Assembly (NCBI GenBank): GCA_003221825.1
Contig: QHUE01000003.1
Coordinates: 1-14,807, forward strand
DNA from: Gemmatimonadota bacterium
GTDB taxonomy: Bacteria; Gemmatimonadota; Gemmatimonadetes; Gemmatimonadales; GWC2-71-9
DNA: 14,807 bases
Direction: 5' to 3'
Part shown: one piece after another, positions 6,766 to 13,537 of the stretch
Numbering within the stretch: position 1 is the first letter of the stretch
How the letters are laid out: every line of letters begins with the position of its first letter
Program-made: the position numbers and the translations under genes
Notes under the pieces: generated by a model
What the model was told of the DNA's origin: nothing
The model's input: only the letters and a program-made list of their open reading frames with translations
Database searches by the model: none

Positions 6766-6796
6766 GCTGACGGCAGATGGCCGACGGCTGATGGCT
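6766..6796. repeat. Inverted copy of the CAGCCAT heptad array
   Basis: Read on the minus strand it is AGCCATCAGCCGTCGG then CCATCTGCCGTCAGC. The bases 6766-6781 are the exact complement of 6464-6479 (16 bp), and GGCTGATGGCT at 6786-6796 complements both AGCCATCAGCC units of the upstream array. It reaches into the hup stop codon. Confidence 0.7.
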
Positions 6797-7085
6797 ACTT
6801 CTTGTTGTTTACCGCCATCTTCAGCTGTTTCCCCGCGCGGAATGCGGGTGCGATCGACGCCTTGATCTGAATGACGCCGCCCGTCTTCGGGTTGCGACCC
6901 ATTCTCGCTGCGCGCTTGCGCGCTTCAAAATTGCCGAAGCCGGTGATCTGCACCTTGGAGCCCTTCTTCAATTCTCCGGCGATAATCCCCTTGTCGTCGA
7001 AGAGAGCTTCAATGGTGCGCGTGGCATCGGCCTTCGACATCTTGGTGCGCATTGCCAGCGCGGAGGTGAGTTCAGCCTTGTTCAC
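6795..7085 (-). CDS. hup: HU-family DNA-binding protein
   Basis: The 96-residue product is a histone-like HU/IHF protein, a dimer that bends and compacts DNA in the nucleoid. It has the family layout: helical start NKAELTSALA, helical segment KADATRTIEALFDD, the signature GFGNFEARKRAARMGRNPKTG forming the strands and the DNA-binding arm, then IKASIAPAFRAGKQLK. GTG at 7085 is the start, since AAGGAGA lies about six bases upstream; the open frame further upstream is not coding. The gene stands alone, divergent from tdk and convergent with the DbpA-domain gene. HU versus IHF-type cannot be decided here, but length and lack of a partner favour HU. Confidence 0.95.
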   Translation of the reverse strand: MNKAELTSALAMRTKMSKADATRTIEALFDDKGIIAGELKKGSKVQITGFGNFEARKRAARMGRNPKTGGVIQIKASIAPAFRAGKQLKMAVNNKK

Positions 7086-7134
7086 TGCGATCTCCTTGAA
7101 GGGGGGGCGCGGAAACCCGCATGAATACTGAAGA

Positions 7135-7163
7135 ACTATGGGATATCCCTCGGAAATCCGCAA
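7135..7163 (-). promoter_or_regulatory. Candidate sigma-70 promoter for hup
   Basis: On the minus strand, TTGCGG (7163-7158) and CATAGT (7140-7135) are separated by 17 bases, each matching four of six consensus positions. It would give a leader of about 40 bases ending in the AAGGAGA ribosome site of hup. Weak but well placed. Confidence 0.4.
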
Positions 7164-7186
7164 GATTCCTAGCTTTTTGAGGGGTA

Positions 7187-7273
7187 CACGTCGGCACGAG
7201 GCACGTTTGCCCGGAGAGGCGACCGCCGCTAGCGTTCGACCCGCTCGTGCAGACGTGCCGACGTGCCTCGTGA
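7187..7273. repeat. Compound inverted repeat in the hup-tdk gap
   Basis: Two interleaved perfect 12-bp inverted repeats share the same arms: CACGTCGGCACG (7187-7198) with 7254-7265, and CACGAGGCACGT (7195-7206) with 7261-7272. The arms consist of 7-8 bp units (GACGTGCC twice, period 8). The structure can fold in two mutually exclusive ways immediately before the tdk start. No T-run follows, so it is not a simple terminator. Confidence 0.7.
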
Positions 7274-7281
7274 GGTCCCAA

Positions 7282-7890
7282 GTGTTCCAACAACCCACCC
7301 GTTCGGGATGGATCGAAGTCATCTCGGGCGTGATGTTCAGCGGCAAATCAGAAGAGTTGATCCGCCGCGTGCGCCGCGCCGTCATCGCCCGCAAGCAAGT
7401 GCAAGTCTTTAAATCCCATCTAGATGCGCGGTATGCCGGGCTCTTCTCCGTGTCCTCGCACGATGGTGTGACCGTCGAAGCCGAGCCGGTCGATTCCGCC
7501 GAAGAGATCGCTCGCCGCCTGCGCGACGGCACGGAAGTCGTCGCCGTAGACGAGGCGCAGTTTCTCGACGACGGCATTGTCGATCTGGCGAACCGCCTTG
7601 CCGACCAGGGCGTGCGCGTGATCCTCGCCGGCACCGACGTCGATTTCCGGGGACTGCCGTTCGGCCCGATGCCCACGCTGATGTGCATCGCCGAGGTCGT
7701 GGACAAGTTCCAGGCGATCTGCGTGGTGTGCGGCGGACCCGCGACGCGCAATCAGCGGCTCGTCAACGGAAGGCCGGCACTCTGGGACAGTCCAATCATC
7801 ATGGTCGGTGGGCGGGAGTCGTATGAGGCGCGCTGCCGGCACTGCCATCGCGTGCCCCGCCAAGATGAAGACCAAACGGCACTCCTCTAG
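7282..7890 (+). CDS. tdk: Thymidine kinase (type II)
   Basis: The enzyme phosphorylates thymidine to dTMP with ATP in the salvage pathway. From GTG 7282 the 202-residue protein has the P-loop GVMFSGKS (16-23), the VVAVDEAQF motif with catalytic-base E91, the lid/thymidine loop around GTDVDFRGLPFG, and a zinc site of C147, C150 (CVVC) and C185, C188 (CRHC). Length fits the tetrameric type II family. The start is supported by GAGGT five bases upstream; the frame is open back to 7138, but that part is repeat sequence rather than protein. It ends directly against the coaE ATG with no gap, so it heads the plus-strand operon. Confidence 0.95.
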   Translation: MFQQPTRSGWIEVISGVMFSGKSEELIRRVRRAVIARKQVQVFKSHLDARYAGLFSVSSHDGVTVEAEPVDSAEEIARRLRDGTEVVAVDEAQFLDDGIVDLANRLADQGVRVILAGTDVDFRGLPFGPMPTLMCIAEVVDKFQAICVVCGGPATRNQRLVNGRPALWDSPIIMVGGRESYEARCRHCHRVPRQDEDQTALL

Positions 7891-8877
7891 ATGCTGAACG
7901 TCGGGTTGACCGGTAACATCGCCGCAGGAAAATCCACCGTGATCGAGCTGTTCAAGCGCTGGGGGGCGACGGTCATCGACGCGGATAGCCTCGCCCGCGA
8001 AGCGGAGGCGCCCGGAACCGCCGTCCTGGCCGCGATCGCCGGGCGCTTCGGGACCGATGTACTGGCGCAAGGCGGCGGGCTGGACCGCGCCGCGCTGCGC
8101 GCCAAGGTCATGGGCGACGACACCGCTCTGGCGGCGCTCAACGCGATCGTCCATCCCGCCGTACAGCAGCGCCGCCTCGAGCTGCAGCGCGCGGCCGCCG
8201 AGCGCGGTGACGCCATCGTGATCAACGACATTCCGCTGCTGTTCGAGGTGCTCGACCCGGCGCAGTTCGACGTGGTCGTGCTGATTGACGCCCCGGTCGC
8301 GCTGCGGCGCACTCGGCTGCGGGCGCTGCGTGGGCTCTCGAACCAGGACGCCGATCGCATGATTGCCGCCCAGATGCCCGCCGAACGCAAGCGTCCGAAA
8401 AGCCAGCACGTCATCAACAACACGGGGACAGTGGCCGAGCTCGCGGAGCAGGCACAGAAGGTGTTTGCAGACCTTCGCAAGCGGGCGGCGCGGGGGGGCG
8501 TGCGGAACGAGGCCCCCGGCCAAACCTTGCTGCTCTGCGCACTAGATGCCAAAGACGCGCTCGCCCCGGTACTCCAAGCGATCGAACGCCGCTATACCGA
8601 CGCCGGGATGCGTGTCGAGCACACGACCGTGAAAGGGTTGGCGAAGACGTTGAGGGCCGGTACACCGCTCTCCATCGTGGCCACCGAAGCGGCGGCCGAA
8701 GGCGCGCGCACGGCCTGGGAAACTGCGGACCCGCCACGCCCGTGTCGCCTCTACCATTTGTCGCCCGATCCCGATCCCGTGGCCGTGCGTCTCGACTTGC
8801 GGCCCTGGGGTCACGAGCGGGTCGCGCTCAGTGAAGAAGACGGCGCAGGGCTGGCGCCCCGAGCAGACCTGGTGTAG
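7891..8877 (+). CDS. coaE: Dephospho-CoA kinase with a C-terminal extension of unknown origin
   Basis: The first ~197 residues are a complete dephospho-CoA kinase, which adds the 3'-phosphate in the last step of coenzyme A synthesis. Seen are the P-loop GNIAAGKS (8-15), DADSLAR (30-36), VHPAVQQRR, NDIPLLFEV and the C-terminal SQHVINNTGTVAELAEQ. The family normally ends near 200 residues. Here the same frame continues about 125 residues (205-328: TLLLCALDAKDALAPV ... RPCRLYHLSPDPDP). That extension faintly recalls PIG-L/GlcNAc-deacetylase proteins in outline (TLLLC start, DAGMRVEH, RLYHL), but the metal motif HPDD is absent (LDAKD instead). It may be a fused and decayed neighbour. The gene abuts tdk and lies 11 bases before gcvH. 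Confidence 0.9.
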   Translation: MLNVGLTGNIAAGKSTVIELFKRWGATVIDADSLAREAEAPGTAVLAAIAGRFGTDVLAQGGGLDRAALRAKVMGDDTALAALNAIVHPAVQQRRLELQRAAAERGDAIVINDIPLLFEVLDPAQFDVVVLIDAPVALRRTRLRALRGLSNQDADRMIAAQMPAERKRPKSQHVINNTGTVAELAEQAQKVFADLRKRAARGGVRNEAPGQTLLLCALDAKDALAPVLQAIERRYTDAGMRVEHTTVKGLAKTLRAGTPLSIVATEAAAEGARTAWETADPPRPCRLYHLSPDPDPVAVRLDLRPWGHERVALSEEDGAGLAPRADLV

Positions 8878-8888
8878 GCTCCGGTCCC

Positions 8889-9278
8889 ATGTCCAGCATC
8901 CCCAAAGACCTTCGCTACACCAAGGACCACGAGTGGGTACGCGAAAGCAGAGACCCGCAGATCGTGGAGGTGGGCATCACAGACTATGCGCAGGGCGAGC
9001 TGGGCGACGTCGTCTTCGTCGAGCTCCCCAAAGCGTCTGCCGCATTCAAGCAGCGCGACGTCTTCGGGACCATCGAAGCAGTGAAGGCCGTCTCCGAGCT
9101 TTACTCCCCGGTAGCCGGTGCCATCGTCGAAGCGAACAAGGCGCTCGAGCAGGACCCGGCCCTCGTGAACCGCGATCCCTACGGCAAGGGCTGGATGGTG
9201 AAGGTGAAGCTCAAGGACCCCAAAGAATTGGAGGGGCTGCTCCGCGCTGACGCCTACGCGAAGCATGTTGGAGAGTGA
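8889..9278 (+). CDS. gcvH: Glycine cleavage system H protein
   Basis: GcvH is the lipoyl-carrying shuttle of the glycine cleavage complex; its swinging arm takes the aminomethyl group from GcvP to GcvT. The 129-residue protein is complete: YTKDHEWV (10-17), ITDYAQGELGDVVFVELP, and the lipoylation site GTIEAVKAVSELYSP with acceptor K66, then the closing YGKGWMVKVKL strand. Its TGA overlaps the GTG of the next gene as GTGA. The gcvP gene and a lipoate-ligase/octanoyltransferase gene follow, so substrate carrier, decarboxylase and modifying enzyme are in one run. Confidence 0.97.
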   Translation: MSSIPKDLRYTKDHEWVRESRDPQIVEVGITDYAQGELGDVVFVELPKASAAFKQRDVFGTIEAVKAVSELYSPVAGAIVEANKALEQDPALVNRDPYGKGWMVKVKLKDPKELEGLLRADAYAKHVGE

Positions 9279-9955
9279 AAGCGACATTCCACGGACACGC
9301 CTGTTTTGTGCTGGAGCGGGACGGTAGACGTGTCATCATCGACCCATTTCTCACCGGCAACCCCGCCGCCGTCATCGGACCCGACCAATTGCCCCACCTC
9401 GACGCGATCCTGCTCTCGCACGGCCATGGCGATCACCTGGGCGACGCGGTCGCGTTGTCGCAGACGCATAAGGCCACCATTGTCGCCACCTACGAGCTGG
9501 CGCAGTTCTGCGCCGATCAGGGCGCCACGAGTCACGGCATGCATATCGGCGGCGCGCACGAGTTCCCCTTCGGGAAGGTGAAGCTCGTGCCCGCGTTCCA
9601 TGGCGGCCGTGTCGAGGGCGACAAAACGGGACGGTACACGACGAACCCGGCCGGCGTGGTCGTCACGATCGGCGGGAAGACGGTCTACCACACCGGAGAT
9701 ACCGGGCTGACGCTGGAGATGCAGCTCTTGACCGGCCGCATCGACCTGATGCTGGTCCCGATCGGCGACAACTACACGATGGGGGTCGAAGATGCCGCCC
9801 GCGCCGTCGAATTCGTGAAACCCAAAAGCGTTATTCCAATGCACTACAACACCTGGGATCTGATCAAGGCCGATCCGCAGGAATTCCGGCGGCTGGTGGG
9901 CAGCACGTCCGCCGTCACCATTCTGAAGCCCGGGGAATCTCACACGCTCTCGTAA
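9275..9955 (+). CDS. UPF0173-type metal-dependent hydrolase
   Basis: This 226-residue protein is a compact metallo-beta-lactamase-fold hydrolase of the UPF0173 (YtkL-like) group; the physiological substrate is not established. It opens with MKATFHGHACFVLE, has the zinc motif LLSHGHGDHLGD (H49, H51, D53, H54), then YHTGDTG with a bridging Asp, and PMHYNTWDLI with the last metal histidine. All ligands are present. The start is GTG overlapping the gcvH stop, and its TAA is one base before the gcvP ATG, so it is translated as part of the glycine cleavage operon. That position hints at a role connected with glycine or one-carbon flux, but this is context only. Confidence 0.92.
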   Translation: MKATFHGHACFVLERDGRRVIIDPFLTGNPAAVIGPDQLPHLDAILLSHGHGDHLGDAVALSQTHKATIVATYELAQFCADQGATSHGMHIGGAHEFPFGKVKLVPAFHGGRVEGDKTGRYTTNPAGVVVTIGGKTVYHTGDTGLTLEMQLLTGRIDLMLVPIGDNYTMGVEDAARAVEFVKPKSVIPMHYNTWDLIKADPQEFRRLVGSTSAVTILKPGESHTLS

Positions 9956-9956
9956 G

Positions 9957-12836
9957 ATGGATATCACACGCGATCTCTTTCAGGACCGGCACATCGGGCC
10001 CTCGCCCGAGGACCAGGCGGCGATGCTGGCCACGCTCGGCTACGACTCGCTCGACGCGTTCATCGATGCCGTCGTTCCGGCGGACATCCGGCTGCGGCAG
10101 CTGCGTACCCCCGACGCCAAGACCGAGCAGGAAGCGCACGAGGAGCTGCGCCTCCTCGCCGCGCAAAACCAGGTCTTCCGCTCCTACCTCGGGATGGGCT
10201 ATCACGACTGCGTCACGCCGACGGTCATCCAGCGGAACGTGCTGGAGAATCCCGGCTGGTACACGGCTTATACGCCCTATCAGGCGGAGATCGCGCAGGG
10301 CCGGCTCGAGGCGCTGCTCAACTTCCAGACGATGGTGTCGGACCTGACGGGGCTTGAGATCGCCAACGCGTCACTGCTCGACGAAGGCACGGCGGCGGCC
10401 GAGGCGATGCATCTCACCGAGGCGGTCTCGAAGCACGAGGGGAAGCTGACCTATCTGGTGGATGTGAACTGCCATCCGCAGACGATCGCTGTCGTCCGGA
10501 CGCGGGCCGCCGCGCGCGGGATCGACGTCGTCGTCGCCGATCCGGGCACCTTCCGGTTCCAGGGCAGCACCATCGGCGCGCTCGTCCAGTATCCCGCTAC
10601 CGATGGCGCGATCCGCGACTATCGCCCGCTCTGCGAAGCTGCACATGCCGAAGGTGCGCTGGTGACCGTCGCGACCGATCTGCTCGCGCTGACCCTGCTC
10701 GCCCCGCCCGGTGCATGGGGCGCCGACATCGCCGTCGGTAACTCCCAGCGCTTCGGCGTCCCGCTCGGCTACGGCGGCCCGCATGCCGCGTTCTTCGCGA
10801 CGCGCGACGAGTTCAAGCGCCACCTGCCGGGCCGGATCATCGGCGTGTCCAAGGACCGCGCCGGCCGCCCCGGCCTGCGCATGGCGCTGCAGACGCGCGA
10901 GCAGCATATCCGCCGCGAAAAAGCGACGAGCAATGTCTGCACCGCGCAGGTGCTGCTGGCGGTCGTGGCCGCGATGTACGCCGTCTATCACGGCCCGGAC
11001 GGGTTGCGCCGCATCGCGCGACGCGTGCACAGCTACACGGCAGGGCTCGGCGCTGCCCTTCAGCACCTCGGTTACAGTCTCGCGTATCCGAGCTTCTTTG
11101 ACACACTGGCGGTTGAAGTACCGCAAGAGGTCCTTCCGCGAATCATCGAAATCGCTCGCGCGAAACAGATCAATCTGCGAACGTTGTCCCAGACCCGGAT
11201 CGGCGTCGCCTTCGACGAAACGGTGACCGACGACGATTTGACCGATGTCGTGGAGGCGTTTGCCGCCCCGATGGGACGCGAGGTAGGGGCGCAGCATGCT
11301 GCGCCCCTACAAAACGGGTTACGTGTTCCCGAATCCCTCGCCCGAATCACGCCGTTTTGCACGCACCCCGTCTTCAACACGCATCACTCCGAGACGGAGA
11401 TGCTGCGGTATTTGAAGCGGCTCGAGGACCGCGACTTGTCGCTGACGTCCGCCATGATCCCGCTCGGATCGTGCACGATGAAGCTCAACGCGACGACCGA
11501 GATGATTCCCATCACCTGGCGCGGCTTCAACCGCCTGCACCCGTTCGCCCCGCGCGCGCAGGCCCAGGGGTATGCCACGCTGTTCCGCCAGCTCGAGGAA
11601 TGGCTGGCCGAGATCACCGGGTTCGCGAAGGTGTCGTTGCAGCCGAATGCCGGATCGCAAGGGGAGTTTGCGGGGCTGCTGGTGATCCGTGCCTATCACC
11701 AGCACCGCGGCGAGACGCATCGCACCACCTGTCTGATTCCGCAGTCGGCGCACGGCACCAACCCGGCCAGCGCCGTCATGGCGGGAATGCAGGTCGTGGT
11801 CGTCAAGACCGACGCGCAGGGCAACATCGACGTCGCCGATCTCGAAGCCAGGGCCAAAGAGCACAGCGCCTCACTCGGCGCCTTGATGGTGACCTATCCG
11901 TCGACGCACGGCGTGTTCGAGGCCTCGATCAAGAAGATCTGCAAGATCATCCATCAGCATGGCGGCCAGGTGTATATGGACGGCGCGAACATGAATGCGC
12001 AGGTCGGCTTGTGCCGGCCGGGCGACATCGGCGCCGATGTGTGCCATCTCAACCTCCACAAGACGTTCTGCATTCCGCACGGCGGCGGCGGTCCCGGCAT
12101 GGGCCCGATCGGCGTCGCCGAGCATCTGGCGCCGCATCTGCCGACGCATCCGGTGATCGATGTCGGAGTTCCGCTTGCCGCCAGCGCGGGGACCGTTTCC
12201 GCGGCACCGTGGGGCAGCCCGTCGATCCTCCCGATCTCGTGGGCCTACATCGCCATGATGGGACGGGAGGGCCTGACGCTCGCCACCAAGGTCGCGATCC
12301 TCAACGCCAACTACATCGCGAAGCGTCTCCAGGAGGGCGGCCACTACGAGCTGCTTTACGCCGGTCAGCACGGCCTCGTCGCGCACGAGTGCATCATCGA
12401 CACGCGCCCCTTCAAGGCGTCCGCCGGCGTCGACGTCGAGGACATCGCCAAGCGCCTGATCGACTATGGCTTCCACCCGCCGACCGTCTCGTTCCCCGTT
12501 GCCGGCACGTTGATGGTGGAGCCGACGGAGAGCGAGTCGAAGGACGAACTGGACCGGTTCGTCGACGCCCTGATCGCGATTCGGGGCGAGATTCGCGAAA
12601 TCGAGACCGGCGAAGCCGATCGCGAGAACAACCTGCTGAAAAACGCGCCGCATCCGCTCGCGGATCTGCTCGCGGACAGCTGGGACCGGCCCTATGCGCG
12701 CGACCGCGCCGGCTTCCCGACGGCCGCGACGCGCGAGCACAAGGTGTGGCCGCCGGTCAGCCGCATCGATGCGGCGTTCGGGGACCGGAACCTCGTCTGT
12801 ACGTGCCCGCCGGTGGAGGCGTACGCCACTGTCTGA
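9957..12836 (+). CDS. gcvP: Glycine dehydrogenase (decarboxylating), single-chain P protein
   Basis: GcvP decarboxylates glycine through PLP and passes the aminomethyl group to lipoyl-GcvH. The 959-residue chain carries both halves that are separate subunits in some bacteria. The N half runs from RHIGPSPEDQ through LGMGYHDC and YTPYQAEIAQGRLEAL. The C half runs from THPVFNTHHSETEMLRYLKR through LGSCTMKLNA, the glycine-rich GGGGPGMGPIGV and the PLP lysine K702 in LNLHKTF. All expected motifs are intact and length is normal. Between the halves, residues 443-454 (VGAQHAAPLQNG) are encoded by the palindromic element also found in the P1 peptidase. It starts one base after the hydrolase stop and overlaps the next gene by a few bases. 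Confidence 0.97.
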   Translation: MDITRDLFQDRHIGPSPEDQAAMLATLGYDSLDAFIDAVVPADIRLRQLRTPDAKTEQEAHEELRLLAAQNQVFRSYLGMGYHDCVTPTVIQRNVLENPGWYTAYTPYQAEIAQGRLEALLNFQTMVSDLTGLEIANASLLDEGTAAAEAMHLTEAVSKHEGKLTYLVDVNCHPQTIAVVRTRAAARGIDVVVADPGTFRFQGSTIGALVQYPATDGAIRDYRPLCEAAHAEGALVTVATDLLALTLLAPPGAWGADIAVGNSQRFGVPLGYGGPHAAFFATRDEFKRHLPGRIIGVSKDRAGRPGLRMALQTREQHIRREKATSNVCTAQVLLAVVAAMYAVYHGPDGLRRIARRVHSYTAGLGAALQHLGYSLAYPSFFDTLAVEVPQEVLPRIIEIARAKQINLRTLSQTRIGVAFDETVTDDDLTDVVEAFAAPMGREVGAQHAAPLQNGLRVPESLARITPFCTHPVFNTHHSETEMLRYLKRLEDRDLSLTSAMIPLGSCTMKLNATTEMIPITWRGFNRLHPFAPRAQAQGYATLFRQLEEWLAEITGFAKVSLQPNAGSQGEFAGLLVIRAYHQHRGETHRTTCLIPQSAHGTNPASAVMAGMQVVVVKTDAQGNIDVADLEARAKEHSASLGALMVTYPSTHGVFEASIKKICKIIHQHGGQVYMDGANMNAQVGLCRPGDIGADVCHLNLHKTFCIPHGGGGPGMGPIGVAEHLAPHLPTHPVIDVGVPLAASAGTVSAAPWGSPSILPISWAYIAMMGREGLTLATKVAILNANYIAKRLQEGGHYELLYAGQHGLVAHECIIDTRPFKASAGVDVEDIAKRLIDYGFHPPTVSFPVAGTLMVEPTESESKDELDRFVDALIAIRGEIREIETGEADRENNLLKNAPHPLADLLADSWDRPYARDRAGFPTAATREHKVWPPVSRIDAAFGDRNLVCTCPPVEAYATV
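11283..11310. repeat. Perfect 28-bp palindrome, copy 2, in frame in gcvP
   Basis: The half-site GTAGGGGCGCAGCA is identical to that of copy 1. The following AAAACGGG (11311-11318) and the two bases before (AG) also match copy 1 on its coding strand. The only internal difference is that copy 1 has three extra bases, CTC, between core and tail, adding one proline. Both copies are read in the same phase and sense. Confidence 0.9.
12815..12819 (+). promoter_or_regulatory. Ribosome binding site deciding a CTG start
   Basis: GGAGG inside the gcvP 3' end lies nine bases before CTG 12829. No ATG, GTG or TTG exists in the downstream frame between 12772 and the conserved N-terminus of the next protein, so this site supports a rare CTG initiation coupled to gcvP termination. 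Confidence 0.5.
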
Positions 12837-13524
12837 CTGGACACTGATCGTCGAGCCAGTCGGACGATCGGGTGCGGAAAACATGGCGGCAGACGAAGCG
12901 CTGCTGGATCGCGTCGTACGATCCGGTGGCGCCTTTCTGCGACTGTACCGGTGGGATCCTCCGACGTTGTCGATCGGCCGCAATCAGCCGAGCGCAGCGG
13001 CGGGTGTTCCGACTGTGCGACGACCGACGGGCGGGAAAGCCGTCTGGCATGAACACGAAGTCACGTATGCCGTCGCGGCACCGATCGGACTGTTCGGTTC
13101 ACTGCGAAATGCCTACTGTGAGATTCACACCCGCCTCGCGACGGCCTTGCGGTCACTGGGCGTCGATGCGAGCCTCGCTCCGAACCGTCCGACAGTCCGA
13201 CCGCGACCGTCAGGGAGTCCTTTAGGGTCCGACGGTCCAACGTCTTGCTTCGCCATGCCGGTTGGCGGCGAGATCGTCGTCCACGGCCGCAAGCTCGTCG
13301 GCTCCGCCCAAGTGCGAAAACGGGATGCCTTCCTGCAGCATGGCTCGATCCTCCTCGAGGGCACGCAGCCCGGCGGTGGGGCGGAAACCACGCTGGCACG
13401 AGCCTTGGGCCGCTCGGTGTTTTTCGATGAGGTGGCGGCGGCGATCATTGCGGCCTGGGCTGACCCGCGGTCAGACAGTCCGACGGTCCGACCGTCCGAC
13501 ATTGCTTCTCTCGCCCCACGGTGA
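12829..13524 (+). CDS. Lipoate-protein ligase A / LipM-type octanoyltransferase family
   Basis: The protein belongs to the biotin/lipoate ligase fold and should attach octanoyl or lipoyl groups to GcvH and related carriers. Motifs are LIVEPVGRSGAENMAADEAL, RRPTGGKAVWHEHEVTYAV (substrate-loop equivalent) and GRKLVGSAQVR with its conserved lysine, followed by FLQHGSILLEG. C140 in the SCFAMPVGGE segment sits where LipM octanoyltransferases have their catalytic cysteine; LplA ligases need ATP and lack it as nucleophile, so LipM-type is slightly favoured. CTG 12829 is the proposed start (231 residues), since ATG 12883 would delete conserved residues and ATG 12769 would extend deep into gcvP. Octad repeats encode residues about 120-138 and the C-terminal SPTVRPSD. 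Confidence 0.8.
   Translation: MSDWTLIVEPVGRSGAENMAADEALLDRVVRSGGAFLRLYRWDPPTLSIGRNQPSAAAGVPTVRRPTGGKAVWHEHEVTYAVAAPIGLFGSLRNAYCEIHTRLATALRSLGVDASLAPNRPTVRPRPSGSPLGSDGPTSCFAMPVGGEIVVHGRKLVGSAQVRKRDAFLQHGSILLEGTQPGGGAETTLARALGRSVFFDEVAAAIIAAWADPRSDSPTVRPSDIASLAPR
13185..13241. repeat. GTCCGAC octad array, internal copy
   Basis: GTCCGAC starts at 13187, 13195 and 13227, with variant GTCCAAC at 13235. All spacings are multiples of 8. It encodes the insert RPTVRPRPSGSPLGSDGP directly before the SCFA catalytic-type segment. Confidence 0.75.
13472..13500. repeat. GTCCGAC octad array, C-terminal copy
   Basis: Three GTCCGAC units start at 13478, 13486 and 13494 with 8-bp period. They encode SPTVRPSD near the end of the same protein, echoing PTVRP from the internal array. 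Confidence 0.75.
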
Positions 13525-13537
13525 AATGTTAAGCGCC

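Noticed and set aside
7138..7281. N-terminal extension of thymidine kinase from the ATG-like start at 7138
   Set aside because: The segment consists of the compound inverted repeat and would add 48 residues absent from the family; GTG 7282 has a good ribosome site.
6795..7751. HU read as a 318-residue fusion with upstream sequence
   Set aside because: The ribosome site AAGGAGA precedes GTG 7085, and the upstream part is the antisense of tdk and repeat sequence.
11357..12847. 496-codon open frame overlapping the C half of gcvP on the same strand
   Set aside because: Composition is Arg/Gly/His-rich frame-shadow sequence; GcvP in the other frame has every family motif.
13185..13500. GTCCGAC arrays as a CRISPR array
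   Set aside because: Units are 7-8 bp with no spacers of regular length and they are read as part of a protein.
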